Positions 24,534 to 36,774 of a stretch of DNA of 64,000 bases are shown in pieces (the first letter of the stretch is position 1; the number at the start of each line of letters is the position of its first letter). The notes below the pieces were generated by a model, which saw only the letters and a program-made list of their open reading frames with translations, did not search any database and was not told the origin of the DNA. The translations under genes and the position numbers were made by a program. Origin of the DNA: Umbilicaria muhlenbergii (taxonomy: Eukaryota; Ascomycota; Lecanoromycetes; Umbilicariales; Umbilicariaceae); assembly GCA_000611775.1 (NCBI GenBank), contig KK106987.1:930001-994000 (forward strand), given 5' to 3'.

Positions 24534-26477
24534 TGTGGGAAGAGGATGAGACCAAGACCGAGACGGGGGCTGAGGGGGTTGGAGTCTTGAGATAATTTTG
24601 GACACGCTGGACGAGATTTCACGGCCCGCTTGAAGCAAATGCTGTCTGAAGCGACGTCCACATGTTAGCAAATCATGGCTGAAGTCGAAAACGATATTCG
24701 TTTTGAGGCTGAGGAAGTGTGGATTATCAGAATATTCAGTTGCGTATTATGTGTTTGTGTCCTCATTCCCGCAGGATCGGACAGCTCCAATAAAAGTAGA
24801 TCATCATGCAAAGCTCACGGGGACAGACTATACGGTATCACGTACCTTCGACACAACGAGCACCTGAACGCCGAACCCCATTTCTACCGCATGTCGCGCT
24901 TGGGGGATGTGGGGATGGAAGAATGGCAGCTGGCGATGTGGCGGTCGGGGTCACGTGGGAGGCTCACCGTTGATCTTCATGGTTTTGATCTGCATCTGCA
25001 TTTTCATTGGATCCCGACTCTGCGGCTCCACATCCCGGATGAGGACAAGCTCGAGATGGCGAGAAAGAAGCGACAACGTGAAACATTCCAGGGGCCTCTG
25101 GCCGGGTGGCCGCCCTCGCCGCCTTAACAGCGCATAGCCCCGAGTCATCCATGATTCAGTCGTCGGGAAACACCATCGTCGCACTGCTCCGGTGGCCAGC
25201 ATCACGGGCTATCCGCCTGAAGGAGGCATGGGAGATTCCCAGCATTGATTGCGATCATGAAAGACCACCGGCAGAAGGCAGGTGGCAGGCGAGCCCCGGA
25301 GAATTTCATGTCGGACCACATGTCGGACCACATATCGGGGCCATCCATCTCCACATCTGTAAACTGCGCGGGCTCCTTCGACCCCTTCGACACGCATTCT
25401 GGAAGGCAAGAACTGCGGTTCATCTGACGAAGGGCCAGACAAAGATCTTGCGTGACCTTCGATGCCTCATCCAATCGCATTGGGTGGCAACTGTAGACGT
25501 CCTGAGCGACGGTGCTGAACGAGCCTTTGTTGTCGCCGCTGTTGGACGCAACGAACCAATGGCTGCCGGGATCTAACAAGAACGGGGTTGTGTGATTCCT
25601 CGAATCTAAAAATAACCGGGCCGGCCGATTACCACGCTGGTGCTCGAGGATTGCCAAACACCACCGCCCCGTCCCATTCCTGCCTCTTCCTGCCCACACA
25701 ACTGACACACAACTGGCACACAAACACAACTCCATCACCGCCACTGCACTACCTTCGCTCCAGACAACCACCCGGTCGGGATTCCCATCCTTGTTGCGCC
25801 GTGTCCAAACTCGGATTCTGCTACGCCGCCGTTTTCGCGCCGGAAAGCTCCAAGCGCCTGCTGTCGACCCTGCAAGAGCTTCCGTCCCTCCATCCTGGCG
25901 TCGGCCTCTGCCGTCTGCTTCTGGCCTTGGAGTTGAGCCTCGTAGCTGCCCGATACGCTTCCTCTTCTGGAAGCTCAGGCCAAGCGCCTGGAACTGTCTA
26001 GACGTAGGGCTTGCTTGCTTCTATTGCCGCCATTCATTGAGTGTTTCCACTTCGGGGTATACAATCCTACCTGGGCCCATCGGGGGCGGACCACGATCAC
26101 TCTCAGGCCTCCAACCGGCGAGAGAGCGTGATCCATAGATTGGCGACACAGAGGTTAGTGTGGAATTAGTTCGGACGGATAAACACCAGATGTGTTTGCG
26201 CCGACAAGTATCAAAATCGACAAGTTCTCCATAGCTGACTCTGCCATCTTTGCACAGGTGGATTGCCTCAGACACATGGACACGTCGATGCCTGCAGCCT
26301 GTCCGCGTATTGACAACAGTTGATGCCAGTTTTGTCACCGTCACCAACCGCTGGAGGTTTGCAACGTTGTCATTCACTCTTCATCCATTAGCCTCCAATC
26401 GCAAACGTATACAAAAGAGCGGTCAGGCGTGAGAGAGCCGGACATCCATCCCAAGCGTCATCCGTGACGCATTCATC
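24534..26477. promoter_or_regulatory. divergent intergenic region SSU72 / SH3 adaptor
   Basis: 1.9 kb between two divergent starts. It contains two long but unconvincing frames (24675-25127 plus, 25202-25771 minus) with no motif and no splice logic, and a 12-bp direct repeat CATGTCGGACCA at 25308-25331. Likely promoters and leaders for both genes. Confidence 0.4.
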
Positions 26478-28193
26478 ATGGCGGCTGTGCTGTCCCCTTC
26501 GTCTTCGCCCTCAACCTCTCCCCATAATAACCAGTCTCCCTCTCCCAGTCAGAACCTATCAACATTAACACCGTTAGTTACGAATTACCCTCCAAGGCGA
26601 ACAAATCTACAAAGGTCCTCATCATTTGCCAAGAGCCGCATGTCTTCCTATTCAACGACCTCAGGCCATTCGCATAATCGATCACGGCCACCATCTCATG
26701 TCTTCCCCATTTTCCACTCCAGCCTCTCTTACACGTTGGTCCGAGACTTTGCATATCCCATCGTACATCCAAATCATTACGGACCCCCAGCCGATTCTTC
26801 TGCCGCCCAATCAGGTCAGACAACTCCGGCTAGTGACGTATATAGCAGGAGATTATCGGATCCTCCTTTAGGCGCGGGGGAAGGCTCAAGAGCGCCATGG
26901 TCAGCAACGCCTTGGGGGAGTAACGACTTCGCAGCGCATCAGCAACTTCCACAAATGGCCTATGGAGATGGACCACCGTACAGCGAGGACGAAGATTTAC
27001 ATAGTCCGGTAGTGATCAGCTCGAGGCAAAAGAAGCACAAGTCATCGTTCGCAGCTCTAGGTGGTGGGAATGGGCGAGGTCGGGGTCGAGGTCGGGGTCC
27101 AGCGCATGCGAGGGGGGAGGGAGATCCGGACGTGATGTTGCCAGACAATTACGACGGAGAGAGAGGCTATTTCGCCGGCACGAACGGCGACGGCAGTGAA
27201 ACGTATTACATGAGCCAATCCGGCGAGACAGCGAATGGCCCCGGTGGAGAATTAGTCACCTACCCCCCCGATCAAGCGCGCCATCCCCTACTTTCCCCCA
27301 ACACCTACACCACCCTCCACCAACGCGACTCCCACTTCGCCACCACCCTCCCCAACCGCTCCTACACCGAAGCCGAAGCCGACGCCGACTCCGACTCCGA
27401 CTTCCACGACTTCCTTGCCGATGATTCCCGCTACTCGCGCGACTACCAATTCACCATCGCCTCGCCCGACGAGGAAATGCACGGCAAAGCCGTCGCCCTC
27501 TTCGACTTTACGCGCGAGAACGAAAACGAATTACCCCTCATCGAAGGCCAGGTCATCTGGGTCTCCTACCGTCACGGCCAGGGCTGGCTCGTCGCCGAAG
27601 ATCCTAAGACGGGCGAATCGGGTCTCGTGCCTGAGGAGTATGTGAGACTTCTGCGCGATATCGAGGGCGGTTGGACGTCGTTGGCGGGGGAGGCGAATGA
27701 GGAGCGCGCGGCGTCGGCGTCGCAGGAGGGGGGCGCGGACTCGGCGGTTACGCCGACGCGGGCGGAGGATGGGGGGTTTGCGTCTGTGGCGCCGTTGGCG
27801 GGGAATGGGAGTGCGAACAAGGACCACACCAACAGCAACAACAATGGTGTGGGGGTGGGGTCGGAAAAACGGCCGCCGGTTGTTAGTACGTTCTCGACGA
27901 GTAGTAAGGATTTGAATCCCTACCCGCACCACCTGCTCGGCACGCAGGCCGGGCAGCTCCCGCCGCAGGTCGTGCATATTGGGAGTGGGAGCCAGGCGAA
28001 CACGCCGACGTTGTCGAGTCCGGTCGTGGGGAGTCATGTGGTGGCGATGGAGTTGGGGAGAAGTGGGAGTGGGAGGCGAGGGAGGGGGAAAGAGGAGGAG
28101 AGGGAGGAGGTGAAGGAGGAAGAGAAGGGAGAGGAACAGGGAGAGAAGGAGAAGGAGAAGATACCGCATCCTGTGGCGGAGCAACCACGGTAG
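26478..28193 (+). CDS. SH3-domain adaptor, Nbp2/Skb5-like
   Basis: One exon, 571 residues. A Ser/Pro-rich N-terminal half with an RG-rich patch near 195-205 (GRGRGRGRG) precedes a single SH3 domain at about 334-395: KAVALFDFTRENENELPLIE, GQVIWVSYRHGQGWLVAED and GLVPEEYVRLL carry the ALxDF, GWW/L and P-x-x-Y positions. The C-terminus is low-complexity and ends in a Glu/Lys-rich tail. The SH3 sequence is closest to what I know of yeast Nbp2 and fission yeast Skb5, adaptors that bring phosphatases to the HOG/stress MAPK route and bind PAK kinases. The role here is inferred from that similarity. It is convergent with the GDE1-type gene. Confidence 0.82.
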   Translation: MAAVLSPSSSPSTSPHNNQSPSPSQNLSTLTPLVTNYPPRRTNLQRSSSFAKSRMSSYSTTSGHSHNRSRPPSHVFPIFHSSLSYTLVRDFAYPIVHPNHYGPPADSSAAQSGQTTPASDVYSRRLSDPPLGAGEGSRAPWSATPWGSNDFAAHQQLPQMAYGDGPPYSEDEDLHSPVVISSRQKKHKSSFAALGGGNGRGRGRGRGPAHARGEGDPDVMLPDNYDGERGYFAGTNGDGSETYYMSQSGETANGPGGELVTYPPDQARHPLLSPNTYTTLHQRDSHFATTLPNRSYTEAEADADSDSDFHDFLADDSRYSRDYQFTIASPDEEMHGKAVALFDFTRENENELPLIEGQVIWVSYRHGQGWLVAEDPKTGESGLVPEEYVRLLRDIEGGWTSLAGEANEERAASASQEGGADSAVTPTRAEDGGFASVAPLAGNGSANKDHTNSNNNGVGVGSEKRPPVVSTFSTSSKDLNPYPHHLLGTQAGQLPPQVVHIGSGSQANTPTLSSPVVGSHVVAMELGRSGSGRRGRGKEEEREEVKEEEKGEEQGEKEKEKIPHPVAEQPR

Positions 28194-29129
28194 CATCGAG
28201 CGCAGCTACGCGCAGCAGTCGTCTTTTGCATCTTTGCATCTCGTCCACGTTCGCTTTGTCTATCCGAGATACCACGCTTGTTTTTTTCTTGTACTTGTTC
28301 CTCGTACTATCTGCTGCCATCCGGTCCAGGCGGATCGTCGTCAGCAAGCATGAAGCAGCTTCTTCTTATTCCGTGTCGATACCTTGTTATTCTTCAGTAT
28401 TCTTTCGTCTTCATCTCGATGGGCGCGCCTGTGCGGGAGTGGTGGGGGTGATGGGGTGGGGACGGGTGATGAATGTATTACTTTATGCTGGGCCGGAGCT
28501 GGTACCGTCTTGAAGCGGGGTCAGGGATGGAGCGGGGGAGGGAGGAACGGAAAAGGGGGGGACTTGGTAGAGTTTAACTGTAGGTAGAATGAATGAAATG
28601 GGGTTTGGGGGAGTCATTCGCTCTGAGCTGCTTTGCTTTGCTGAGTGAGGGTGAATCGGTCGGCTCGTGGTTTGGGGACGAGTAGAGAGAGCTTGTGGGT
28701 GCGTGGTGGTGATGTGTATTGCTTTGCCGCTATCATCTATTTGTTCGACCGCTGTCGGAGATGCGGAGTGGAGATTTGTAAGTATGATGGAGATGCATAG
28801 TATGAATTCTTTGTCGTTCTATTCTAGTCGGCTCTATTCCATGTCCAATCCCTCCCTTCTGCTCTACTCAGCTCGTCGGCACCAATCCAGCTACTCCTGC
28901 ATCCCAAGTTCCTTCACAAGGACATCAGAGCCACGAAGAACTTCGCCGTGTTCTCCTCGCATGCCACTATACTACCGGTCTACAGTGACGAATGAACAAG
29001 CAGCAACTAATTACCTAAGAGTAATGTGGAAATCGCCTGACTATAAGGCCCCACTGTGACCGCCTAACTGAACCCCGAGATCCTAAACCTACCCCGATAT
29101 ACGGCAGCCAAAGCCGACAGCGTGCGTGT
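28194..29129. other. convergent 3' region, no gene seen
   Basis: 936 bp between the stop codons of the SH3 adaptor and the GDE1-type gene. G-rich (28440-28560) and T-rich parts; small frames have no protein features. Confidence 0.4.
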
Positions 29130-32100
29130 TCAATAAGACGCACCTTTTAAGCTTTTTGATATCAGTCCGACTCTATCAGCTAGAATAAAATCAAGGCCAG
29201 CTTCTGCTTGCAGCTGGAAACAATCAACGTTAGCCATGTTACCATACTATCCCCGTACTTACAGACTGTCTTTAAAGAGATAACGGGTCAGGTTAGGGGC
29301 TTACCTTGACGTTATCTGGATCATTGTTCAAGGGGCCATAAGAGGCGCAACGCAGGCCTGACTTTTTCACATACTCGACCAGTCTCGGACATAGTATCAG
29401 CGTCTCGGACGCAAAGACAACGCCAGACAGGTTCCAGTGTTTTGCAAAGTGAACTGCCATTTGCAGACTGCCAGCCCTCGTCTCCATATCTGTCATTGGT
29501 GGCTTGCCAGCGTTGGTAATGAACATGACCGGGTATGCCTGCTGCTTGATGGCCAGCAGGATGCAGACCTCTGGGGTGAAAGAGGAGAGAATGATGGTCC
29601 GGTCACCGCCGAAGCGGTAGATCTTGTCGAGTGCGGTGGCGATGAATGTGTTGAGCTCAATGGCGACAGGCGCTACACCGGCGTCAACTGCTTCGTGAAG
29701 TCTAGGGTATTCTGGTTGCAAAAGCATTAGGTCTATTTTTATGACCCCAGGAAGTCTGTCAGACCATACTTATCTCAATATCGAAACTGATAGACTTGGG
29801 CAGCTCTACGAGTAACTCTTCCAGAGTGGCGAAAGAGTCCTGGATGAAGTCGCCTCGAGTATTTGGCTTGAATCCCTTATTTATGAAGTCAACTGTGTGC
29901 TTCATCCTGTCTTGAATCTCCTTGGCCCCACGTTCTCGTTCCCTCGTCAATGATCGTGAACGAGGTTTGCCTCGTTCACTCTCAACCCGCGTTGTTTGCA
30001 GGTTCGCCATTCCAAGCACAGAGACTGGATCGCCTCGCGGCGATTGTACTTTGCTGGCATACATGAACTTCAAAAGGTCAGAGAGAGTAAGGAGCTGCTT
30101 ATAAGATACTGACCTGCTTCAGGCTCAAATCGTGTATAGGGATATCGGTCCCTGACTCGCTTAAAGAGAAGTCGTGGTAAATGACCGGCACAAGGTCTCT
30201 TGTCAATTGCACATCTGATAACATTCAGTATCGAAAGAATAGTTCTATGCAACTGGCTGATTTACCGAACTGCAAGATGTTAACACACGCGGTGTGACTT
30301 AGAATCGAAATCCTACCTCGACAAATATGGCTCCCAACTTTGCAGCAGAGAGAAAGGACTAGAACTTAGACCTTAGTCCCGCGGAACATGACTGCAAAGC
30401 GTGGTGTTTACCTCTACCGTATTCTCTCCCAGCTGAAGATGTTCGCAGCTAGCGACGTTCTGCCCAAGTCCTTTCCCTGGATCAATATAGCTCAATGACG
30501 GAGTGCGGATGAAATTTTACCTCTGTGTCCAACAAGTTGTAAAGTATCTGCGTCTTTAATGGGTTGATTGATTGGCGGAGGAGTGTTCAAGCGCATGAAT
30601 GGTTTTGCTATCACAAATGTGAATGTCACAGTACCTATAAACTTTAACGTCTGTTTTTCAAGAATGGGAACAGTGTGCTCCCTGACCAAACTTTCACGCT
30701 TCGCTCCGAAGCAATGTTTGCGACTTTCCAAGAGAGCTGTACCACTGCCAACAAGGTTACCCTTCTTTCCGTGTGCAGAAGTTGCATAGAATACGTTGAA
30801 CATAAGCTGGGCTTTGCCAGGGCCCTTGACAGGGAATATGAATGGGTCGTTGATCATGTCGTCCAATATGGGTAGCTGCACGAGACGACTTGATCCGCTT
30901 CCGCCGGGTGCGGAGACTTCGATCGAGAACCTAGGGTCTGTGTGCAGACGCTTAGTGTTTTCTGACGAGTAGCAATTCAGATCGATTGCCGTTACTTGCT
31001 TTCCCTTCTGCATGACGCCAAGGTTGACGATGATGTGACTGTGACCAATTCGAAGGTGGTAATCAGCACCTATAGTAGTCTTAGAGGGCTTGCTTGCAGG
31101 ACCTCCAGTAGGGTTTCCCGTTCCGCATATACCGAGCGCCTCAGCTACCGCTAGATGGCCTCTGAATGCAGCATGCTCTCTTGCTGTCCAACCTCGGTGG
31201 TCGAGTATTGTCTGGCTTACGCCAGCTTGCAAGAGAAGCTCAACAACAGCGAGATTGCCCTCTGCACAAGCAACAAATAATGGCGTCCAACCGTATACTG
31301 TCTCAGACACATCTATGTTGGCAGTTCGACTAGACGGGGCCTTAAGGAGTATCATCACATAATCTGCACGTCCGATTTGAGCTGCAACATAGAGTGCGGT
31401 CTCTCCACGGCTAGACTGATGGTTGAGATCAATATGGCTGTGCATCAGAAGGTCGACTATGTCGTCATACTGATATTTGAGAGCGACAAGGAGAAGGTCA
31501 CCCAGTACACTCCTCAGATATTGATCCTTGGCTTTATCACCAGTTTGGTAACTCATCTCAAGGGTGTCCAAAAAGCTCCTTGTAACTGCGGCGTGGCCGC
31601 GAATTACCGCGTAGTGTAATGGCGTGTATCCTTCATGGTCGACTGATAATAGAGCTTCATTAGCAGTAGCGGAGCACTGTTCCAACTCCTGCAAAGAGTT
31701 CAAGATCGACTGGCATATTGAGGTCAACCCATATAGCGCACTGTAATGGAGAGGAAGACGGCCAAGAGCATCTGGGGCCTGCAAGACACATTTCGTGTTA
31801 GGTTCAAGCTGATCAAGCATCTGAAGTAACAGATCATCTTCGGTTCTACTATGACTCTGAGCTATGAGACCTTGGGAAAGAGTCTTCGAATCGTCGCGGT
31901 TTGCTGGCATATTGCTCCGACCAGTGATAGTGATAAGATGGTTTAAGCAGTCATGATCGATGACAACGCCACAGTTCGGCAACTCCTCTGAGAGCAAAAA
32001 GCCAGCACAATTCCTGGACTGGCACATAACCGAGAAACCTAATAGACCATGGAGGAATGCCTGAAAGAGAGAGCCAGGCCCTTCACTGTTCAAGGTCCAC

Positions 32101-32845
32101 TGATCCAGTAGTTTGGCCAAGGTGGACGCCTGATCATCCCTAATCGCGCGGTATATAGCACTGGGGTAGACCAGAGGAGGAGACTGTTGATCGCAGACTT
32201 TCTCCAGATGTAAAGTCCTGCGCGTCGGGCCAGATTGAGTATGGAGGCACGTCAGACTGAGATCAACCACCAGTTTGTTCAGTCTTTCGACATCCTTCAA
32301 GCACTGTGTGTCACGCGCGAGCTGCGACTTGAGCAATGTGGATTTGTAATCGTGATGGGATGGGCCAACAGTATTGCTGAACTTCTCAAGCTTGACATAT
32401 ATTCTGTGGATGGCATTGTGATTGACTCGATCGTACCATTGTAGCTTCGTCAGGCCTTTTTGAAGCTCTATGAAAGCTTTTTGGAGGTCTTTCAGCTCGT
32501 AATGGTCAACCTCCTGTAGTCCTGGAATGGCAGAAAGATGGAGTGCTATGCCATAACGTTTGCAAAGTTCTCCCTCTTCTCGATGCAAGAATTCGTATCT
32601 GTCGTTGTGAAATGTGTTCAAGGCATCAACGTTGGAGCTGAGACACGAATAGAGGTCTAAGTCAACATTAGAGCTGTCATAAAGAGCAATGAATTAGTCG
32701 ACAGACCTGTAAAGTCAGGGTCCGTCCTCAAATGAGAAGTTCTTCTGATCGCTGTACTGAGGAGCTTCTTCAACTGATTGTAGCGAACATAGAATGGCTC
32801 CCACTCTGGCACCTGATACAGGTGAAAATTCTGACCAAATTTCAT
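29130..32845 (-). CDS. GDE1: glycerophosphocholine phosphodiesterase, SPX-ankyrin-GDPD (Gde1 type)
   Basis: Hydrolyses glycerophosphocholine to choline and glycerol-3-phosphate; related Pho81 proteins act in phosphate sensing. Nine exons: 32845-32707, 32656-30521, 30476-30412, 30358-30317, 30269-30266, 30214-30114, 30067-29770, 29711-29305 and 29213-29130, giving 1091 residues. An SPX domain opens the protein (MKFGQNFHLYQVPEW). Ankyrin repeats at about 285-530 include GYTPLHYAVIRGHAAV and GWTPLFVACAEGNLAVVELL. The C-terminal GDPD domain has the catalytic HRG (about 756), GENTVE, the metal ligands of E-F-D and the YHDF motif. The E-F-D sequence is assembled through a 4-nt exon (30269-30266). 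The complete GDPD active site argues for an enzyme rather than a Pho81-like regulator. All nine exons close in frame. Confidence 0.93.
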
Positions 32846-33766
32846 GATGACCTCACGCAGCTCAGAACACAAAGTACATTGTGGATGAGGATCTGTAGTA
32901 ATCGCATCTGTTCTTTGCCATGAGGTCAACTGATAGTAACTTTGCCCCCAGGGAGCCAGGGCCTCAGGGCCTCGCTGCCTGGGGGCTTCATTGCCTGCGG
33001 CAATATTAGCTCATACTTCACTCTGAATAGTTGCAATCTCTGCAATCCTTGCGGCCTCCGAAGCCGTTACCATGTGTTACAATTGATCCACTCTCGGCGG
33101 CCGCAAAAGCTTGCCTGGCATGCAGTGAACAATGAGGTCACTGGCCTCAAATCTATCCTCTTCCAGGCCGCTGCACGTATCAAGGAATGAGCATGCCTGT
33201 CAGAGAACAAGCTACTCGACACCTTTTAAAACAAGCAAGGGCCGTGAGCTCACGAGCATTCTTGACTGACTTGTCAGAATGCCAAGAATACAGAAATCTG
33301 TCCCGGGGGCGGGGTTTGCATACCTCGTGCACAAGGTAAAGTCGAGGTTCCTCCCTGGTCACATTCTCCACGGCGATATTCTGTGTTTGCTTGTTATATT
33401 GCACTGGCTTGTAGTCACTGAAGTTTCCTTGAATGCTTCTTGTAGAAATCGGACTTTAGATACGCTTGGTGGAGCGTGAGCCGTCCTCTGACCCTAGGGG
33501 CAAGAAGCTGAGTTGGGGGGAGATATTCTGTTACGCAACGTAAGGAAAAGGAAGGGATGAGCCCTTTCATCAGGTGTTGATGAGAGAATGATGTTCCTGT
33601 CTGACAGCCTTGTCCCACGTTCTCTGGAAAGAGAGAGAGTAAAGAAAAGAAAACATTATTAGATATTAGACTCATTTTACCTCATTATCAACGCGACATC
33701 CATCTCATTTTGCTGTCCTTCATTAAGCAACCCTTCACCACCTTCCCCTCAATCCATGCCTTTTCC
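32846..33766. other. intergenic, GDE1 upstream region
   Basis: 921 bp between the GDE1-type start and the GMC oxidoreductase stop. A hairpin-forming inverted repeat is at 32943-32987; otherwise there is no gene or motif I can name. It should hold the GDE1 promoter. Confidence 0.45.
32943..32987. repeat. inverted repeat, 9-bp stem
   Basis: GCCCCCAGG and its exact complement CCTGGGGGC flank a loop of roughly 27 bases that itself holds a doubled CAGGGCCTC. It may fold as a hairpin or be the remains of a repeat end; no target duplication is visible. Confidence 0.5.
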
Positions 33767-35918
33767 TCACCTCCCAGCCGCTGTCGCATCCTCCAAAATT
33801 ACATCCGCCGCCTTCTCACTAACCATATAGATTGGCAGTGCAATAAAAAACCCTGGAATCTTGGGAAACACACTCGCGTCTACGACTCTCAACCCCGTCG
33901 TCCCTCGGACCCTAAACCTGCTATCGAGCACCGCATTCGGATCTCCATCCGCGCCAATCGGACACGTGCAGCTCGCGTGGTGGCCCCACGCTTCATTCTT
34001 GATGAACTCCTTCGTGCCAGCCTCGGTGCTTGCGTTGACGGATGAGAGTGGGTCCGGCCAGACTTCGGTGAAGGCGCCATCAAGTGGGATCAGGTCGTCG
34101 AAGATTTTGCGCGAAAATTCCAGCCCCTCGTACACGGCCTGCAGGTCGAGCTCGTCGGCACCACCGGCTGTCGTGCCGGTGTCGAAGTAGTTCAAGTTGA
34201 TGACAGGGGTGTCGCGCGGGTCTGTGGAGCGTAGCCTGACAGTGCCCGCATTGTTGCGCGTGTGTGCCTTCAGCACGATCCAGGCCCAGTGGCGGGCATC
34301 AGAGATGGCAAAGTTAGCGTAGCCAGGGTAGTAACCTGAGAAGAAGGCGGGCGCGCCGCTGATGAGCAGGTCCGGCGGGTCGGTCGCGGCCGCGGCAGAC
34401 GACTTGCGCACGATGGCGATGGCGATGCCGTTGGTGGTGTAGGCGCCTTTGGACAGCGGTGCCGGACCCTTGGGCAAGGGCGCGGTTTCATATTGCACGA
34501 GGCACGGATCTGGCTGTGTGCGCAGAAATGTGCATTTGGAGGTGAGGGCAAAGTCGGAGGTGGTCTGCCCGACTAGACTGGTCTCGTAGCGGTCTTGCAG
34601 GTTGGTGCCGACGCCGGGGAGGTCAACGAGCACGGGGATCGAGAAGTCGTTAAGTTCGGAGGCGGGACCGATTCCGCTGAGTTTGAGCAGTTGTGGCGTG
34701 TTGAAGGCACCGGCCGCGAGGATCACTTCGCGGCTGGCGTTGACGCTTCCTGGTTTGCCCGCTGAGGCGCTGTCAGAACGAGGGTCGGCGCGGTAGAGAC
34801 TTTGTCCTGTAAGGAAATCGACGCCTACCGCTTTGGGGGTGGAGCCGCTTGTGTTGAACCGGACCTTGACCACGAGTGTGTTGAGACTGATATCTAAGAC
34901 ATATCTCCGCGAGCCATCTGAATTCACTGCATTTACAGTATCCATAATAAAATCCCGCGGGCCGGTGCGCTTGACGCTCGTGGCTCCAACTGTTAACGGC
35001 ACCTGGTAGAGGTCTTGCTGCTGATCTCTGCCAGGGGTGTCGGCGTTGATATCTTGCGTAAGAATTTCACCAATGCCCGTCACGGTAGCGACGAGTAGTC
35101 CAAGCAGGGATTTGCCCATTGCTGTAGCGGCTGCTACCACCAAGGAGATCAGTTTCAGATCCTCAACGACGAGATCTAGGTCCGTTAAACTCGTCTCGAG
35201 CCAGCCATCAAAGCCGTGGCCGACAACACCATTTGGGAGATAGCGGTTTCTCTCAAGTCGTTCAAAATACGTTCGCATATTATCCGGGGCCCAAGAAGAA
35301 TCGCCAGTGATAGAAGCAATATTCGCCCAATCGCTATCGTGCGGGTAGATGGTGATCATGGCATTATGCCCTGCGCATCCACCCAATGTTCCCGCTCTTG
35401 GGTAGAGGATACCAAGCGGAGTAGAACCAGCCGGCGGAGTTGCATGCACACCCGGTGTATTGACAAAAGTCCCACCGTCCGGCGTCTGCCAGACAAACTT
35501 GGAGTCCTTCTCTTGCCTAGTGGAGTCGGCATAATGGTGGACGAAGTAGTCCCATCGCTGCGCTGGATCCTGGGTAGATTGCAGTTGCAGTGCTGGGACC
35601 TGCTGGAGTATGCTGTTGCCCTGGTCATCTCCGGCATCGATGAGGAGCACTCTGTATCCAGCAATGGCCAGACGAGCTGCAACGGGCCCGCCACCAGGTC
35701 CAGAGCCCACGACTACGTAGTCGTATTCCGGGTCTATTGTGGTGGCCCGCTTGTTGGCGGTCCGGTCTGTAGGACTGGCGAAGAAGTCAGCTACGATTAG
35801 CCAAAGAAATTCTCGTGGAGAAGTTGTCGGGAATCCGCTTTCGTGTTATAACCTACATTGCCCCCGCTACCAAGGTCGCAATCAACGCCACCAGGCCTAG
35901 CAATCGTGTTGCATGCAT
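33767..35918 (-). CDS. secreted GMC-family FAD oxidoreductase
   Basis: Glucose-methanol-choline oxidoreductase, 689 residues, from exons 35918-35857 and 35774-33767 with an 82-nt intron. Exon 1 encodes almost only a signal peptide (MHATRLLGLVALIATLVAGA). The mature part has the FAD dinucleotide fold YDYVVVGSGPGGGPVAARLA near 35-54, LIDAGDD, the GMC signature region around LYPRAGTLGGCAGHNAMI, EVILAAGAFNTPQLLKLSGI (GMC signature 2), and the active-site region WGHHASCTCPIG near 617 followed by RVVDASVFPKIPGF. It is likely extracellular and acts on a sugar or alcohol (aryl-alcohol, glucose or related); the substrate cannot be told. The frame is intact and looks functional. Confidence 0.92.
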
Positions 35919-36774
35919 TTTCTTTTTCCTCTTTGCACAATAGATCATTCAACTAGGGTCTCAATCGCCCACCCCCAGGGGGTAGGGGTGAGGTGAGATA
36001 TATCTGCGTGGCAAAAGGGGTTTCTTCCGCTCCGGCCAATGCAGACATACACAGCCATGTTTATTCACTGGAAATCTTGCTCTACCAACTGCTGCTTGAG
36101 CCATTTCCAACATTGGGGCGCTTCGAAATTGGATGTAATGTAGCACTACATACCTGGTCACGCGGTTGAAAAAATAAATGCTACACCACCCGGGCAAATT
36201 AGCGAACATATTGAATAGACCTACAAGTTCGCAATAATGTTCGGGCAATGACAAGTGGACTTACAAACCTATAACTTGAGAAATAGATACTATAGATGCA
36301 AGATATTTATTCCATGAGTTTCTGAAAGTTGAATAGCTTTTCGCAGAGAGTAGCAATTTTTACAATCAAGGCGCTATTCTCGGTGTCGCATTTATTTTGT
36401 CAACCGCGTGCTGGTATGCCCGGATTGATCGATCTTCCTCTGTTAGGCCGCATCAGACAATACCAAACTCAGTCTTGTTTGATTCTCTTTCTGGTATGGA
36501 GTATAGTGGTGCAGTCCTACATCTGTTAAGTTGTGGGATGGCTTCATAATGGAGACACACCATTCCTCTATTGTCTAATTAGCCCTACCTAGCTCTGTTG
36601 CAGGTCTACATTCGATCTACTTTGTATGTAGTACTATAAGGCAGCAGGATGGACTTCTCGCTGATTGGTTCTATTAGTTGTTATTCCCCATCTAGCTAGC
36701 ACTACCCTAGAGACTGCAAAACGCCCAGAATGCCCAAAATGGTTTAAGCTAGGGATGGATGCATCCAAAAGAAG
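35919..36774. other. intergenic, no gene seen
   Basis: 856 bp upstream of the GMC gene with AT-rich segments. No coding evidence. Confidence 0.4.

Noticed and set aside
24675-25127. 150-codon plus-strand open frame
   Set aside because: It begins in the SSU72 upstream region, has no recognisable domain or splice logic, and composition does not look selected.
25202-25771. 189-codon minus-strand open frame between SSU72 and the SH3 adaptor
   Set aside because: No motif, odd composition, part of it made by a 12-bp direct repeat, and it overlaps a plus-strand frame of equal quality. Likely chance.
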